This document shows, one piece after another, positions 30,404-32,617 of a stretch of DNA of 32,617 nucleotides. Both the position numbers and the translations under genes were made by a program. The stretch comes from Lachnospiraceae bacterium (GTDB lineage: Bacteria > Bacillota > Clostridia > Lachnospirales > Lachnospiraceae), in the NCBI GenBank assembly GCA_009774535.1, contig VSNY01000027.1, positions 1 to 32,617 on the forward strand, in the 5' to 3' direction. The first letter of the stretch is position 1. Each line of letters opens with the position of its first letter. Under the pieces are notes generated by a model that saw only the letters and a program-made list of their open reading frames with translations, was not told the origin of the DNA and ran no database searches.

Positions 30404-32617
30404 TCACTGCCTTCCAATCAGCGGCGTAAGCGCTCCTTCACAAAACACTCCCAGCCTGTGCAGCGCTCTTGTACTCTCCATATATAAAATCTTCCTGTCA
30501 TTTTCAGAATAAAAGCTCTTTGCATCCGCATCACAGATCAGCACCGCGTCAAACTCCAGCCCTTTGGCCATATAAGAAGGAAGCAGAAAAACCCCTTCCA
30601 GACAATCAATCTCATTGTGCTCCATCCGGTGAAGATCGATCCGGGATTTCAGTTCTTCATACAAAAACGCACATTTTTTCTCCGTCCGGCAAAGCAGACA
30701 GACCGTCCGAAACCCCTGGCTCCTGCATGCTTCCGCCTCCATAGCAATCCCCTTTAGATACTGTTCATGCTGGTCAAACGCCCTGACTGCCACCTCGTCC
30801 CCCTGCCTGTTAAAACACTGGATCTGCGGCCTATGCTTTATAAACTGCAGGCCAAACTGCAGGATTTCATTGGTACAGCGAAAACTTTTCTCCAAAGTAA
30901 CCAGCGAAGACCGTTTTTTATGCAACGTATTTTGCACCTGCTCATAAAAAGAAAGATCCTTCTGTCTGGTCAGCGTCTGGTTCACATCACCCAGCACTGT
31001 ATATTTCGCATTTGGAAAAATCATACGAAAAATCTCGTACTGCAGCAGCGTATAATCCTGCGCCTCATCAATAATAACCTGCCGGATATTGCGAAACCTG
31101 CTGCTTCCATAAATTTTCAAATGCAAATATAATACCGCGGCCGCATCTTCAAACGGCATGCATTCAGACTCCATATTTTCCAGTGTCCGCTTCCTGATCC
31201 CGCGCATGCAGCCTGCATATGCATCCTCTGCAGACTGTCCCTGCAGATCACAGCCATCCCCCGCAGATTCACTCTTTTTTTCCATATCCCGAAACAGCGC
31301 CTTTTTCTCCCATAGTTTCCGATAAAGGTAATATACATTTAACTTCGTACAATTCTGCACTTTCTGCAGCACTTCATTTTTCTCACTGCCGTTTACATGC
31401 CCTTTTGACGCTTCCAGATTTTCCAGCACATACTCCCCAAGCTGTTCCAGCCGTTCGGCCAGCGGCGCCTGCGGACGATCCAGCACCCATTGCCGCATCT
31501 CTTCTTTTGTAGCTATGCACTGTCCATCCAGGCTGATATCCTCAAACCGGATCTCCGAAAGCGGCAGATCCGCCACAAACTGGTCCATCAGCAGCCGGAA
31601 TTGCTCAGAACTCTTAAACGACATACTCTTTTTTATAAAATCCGCCTGCGCGTCATCTGTAACAACCGCCTCCAAATACCTGCTTTGCGGCTGAATCTTC
31701 CTTTCTTTTAAATACGCATGCAGCAAATCCTCAAACACCATCGAAACCACATTTTCTTCCCCAAGTTCCGGCAGCACATCCGCAATATACTGTTCAAACG
31801 CAGCATTTGGAGACAGGATCAAAATATGATTCGCAGACAGCTTCGACTGCAGCCCCTGATACATCAAATACGCCGCCCGGTGCAGCGCAATAGACGTCTT
31901 CCCGCTTCCGGCAACTCCCTGAATCATCAAAAGATCACTTTCCATATTGCGGATGATCTCATCCTGATCCCTTTGAATGGTCTCCACAATCGCTTTCATA
32001 CGCGGCGAAGTATTCCGGCTCAGCAGCTGTTTTAAGATTTCATCATTGATGTTCAGATCCGTGTCAAAAAAATAAAGCAGCTGTCTGTCTTTAATCTCAT
32101 ACTGCCGCTTACATTTGACCTGCCCTTCGATCCTCCCTGCAGGCGCCTCATAATAAGCAGGCCCCGTCATAAATCGGTAAAACACGCTGGCAATCGGAGA
32201 ACGCCAATCATAGACATAAATATTTCCGGCATTTCCTTCCGACAGCGACGTCCTTCCGATATAAACGTTCTCGGCTTCCTCCTCATCTTCAAAACAAAAG
32301 TCAATCCTTGCAAAATAGGGAGTCCGAAGCAGCTGTTCCAGGCGGTGAATCTTTCTTACCGTTTCATCATAATCAGCCGCCAGTTCCGTAATCGGCGAAA
32401 TGCTCTGACTCAGCTCGACAAGCGCTTCAAATCCATCAGAACTCCAAAGATTCGTAACACCATGCTCCGTATTTTCCCGGATCTCCCGTTTTTCTGCCAG
32501 GATTTCCTCCTGCTTTTGTTCCAGCGTTTCCCGGGCCTTGAAAAGCTGTTTTTCTGCCAGCGCCAGCGTTTCTTTTAAATAATTTTCCTCTAAAACTGTT
32601 TCCAACTGCTTATTTTC
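30404..32617 (-). CDS. HelD-like superfamily 1 helicase, start beyond the window
   Basis: At least 737 residues. The N-terminal arm (about 1-90) is a charged coiled coil, as in HelD proteins that enter the RNA polymerase secondary channel. Walker A GVAGSGKTS (about 230-238) starts the UvrD-like helicase core, and the Walker B/DEAQD box is in VIIDEAQDYTLLQYE. The C-terminal motif VLICDADAKSF and the ending LHRLGVFCEG also fit. HelD removes stalled RNA polymerase from DNA and in some bacteria protects against rifamycins. The frame stays open to the right edge; the TTG at 32605 has no clear ribosome binding site, so the true start probably lies outside. Confidence 0.85.
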   Translation of the reverse strand, partial: ENKQLETVLEENYLKETLALAEKQLFKARETLEQKQEEILAEKREIRENTEHGVTNLWSSDGFEALVELSQSISPITELAADYDETVRKIHRLEQLLRTPYFARIDFCFEDEEEAENVYIGRTSLSEGNAGNIYVYDWRSPIASVFYRFMTGPAYYEAPAGRIEGQVKCKRQYEIKDRQLLYFFDTDLNINDEILKQLLSRNTSPRMKAIVETIQRDQDEIIRNMESDLLMIQGVAGSGKTSIALHRAAYLMYQGLQSKLSANHILILSPNAAFEQYIADVLPELGEENVVSMVFEDLLHAYLKERKIQPQSRYLEAVVTDDAQADFIKKSMSFKSSEQFRLLMDQFVADLPLSEIRFEDISLDGQCIATKEEMRQWVLDRPQAPLAERLEQLGEYVLENLEASKGHVNGSEKNEVLQKVQNCTKLNVYYLYRKLWEKKALFRDMEKKSESAGDGCDLQGQSAEDAYAGCMRGIRKRTLENMESECMPFEDAAAVLYLHLKIYGSSRFRNIRQVIIDEAQDYTLLQYEIFRMIFPNAKYTVLGDVNQTLTRQKDLSFYEQVQNTLHKKRSSLVTLEKSFRCTNEILQFGLQFIKHRPQIQCFNRQGDEVAVRAFDQHEQYLKGIAMEAEACRSQGFRTVCLLCRTEKKCAFLYEELKSRIDLHRMEHNEIDCLEGVFLLPSYMAKGLEFDAVLICDADAKSFYSENDRKILYMESTRALHRLGVFCEGALTPLIGRQ

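Overview
The window looks like chromosomal DNA of a low-to-mid GC Gram-positive anaerobe, most likely a gut clostridium of the Lachnospiraceae type. This is inference from content: pyruvate:ferredoxin oxidoreductase, a glucose/NAG-type PTS with a LicT/GlcT-type antiterminator and RNA antiterminator, two BlaI/M56 regulatory pairs, a VanZ-like protein, DUF3787 and DUF5714 proteins, ECF sigma factors, and strong AGGAGG ribosome binding sites. Nearly all genes are on the minus strand. The exceptions are a CI/LexA-type repressor at 3.5 kb and an AT-rich island at 23.3-25.1 kb.

Left part (1-8.4 kb). At the left edge is a GC-rich, strongly structured segment, probably a noncoding RNA read on the minus strand. 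Next come a large secreted repeat protein, a divergent pair of HTH regulators sharing an operator region with repeated GTGTC/GACAC sites, a diaminopimelate decarboxylase-like gene with VanZ-like and NifX-like genes upstream, an Rpn-like protein with a heptad-repeat tail, and a small hypothetical gene.

Centre-left (8.6-15.8 kb). An ECF sigma factor, a membrane protein, an ABC ATPase and two ABC-2-like permeases form one minus-strand run. Upstream of it is a BlaI-like repressor plus M56 metalloprotease pair. That protease has no penicillin-binding sensor; it ends in an acidic extracytoplasmic tail instead. Two short palindromes lie in the BlaI promoter.

Centre (15.9-23.1 kb). This is central carbon metabolism. 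A PTS IICBA gene is preceded by a promoter, a RAT-like element and an overlapping terminator, and is followed by the antiterminator gene that probably acts on that leader. Then comes PFOR (nifJ), preceded by a small DUF3787 gene whose stop codon overlaps the PFOR ribosome binding site.

Right part (23.2-32.6 kb). The AT-rich plus-strand island has an ECF sigma factor and a secreted-protein gene interrupted by one in-frame TAA, followed by a ~100-bp dyad. After it comes a beta-lactam-response cluster: a MecA/PBP2a-like low-affinity penicillin-binding protein with a BlaI-type operator over its promoter, a frameshifted DUF5714 remnant, a full-length BlaR1 with a class D-type sensor, and BlaI. A HelD-like helicase gene runs off the right edge.

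The points most worth a second look are the left-edge RNA, the non-penicillin M56/BlaI system, the interrupted secreted protein behind an ECF sigma, and the complete BlaI-BlaR1-PBP2a-like circuit. No prophage, CRISPR array, rRNA or tRNA was seen.
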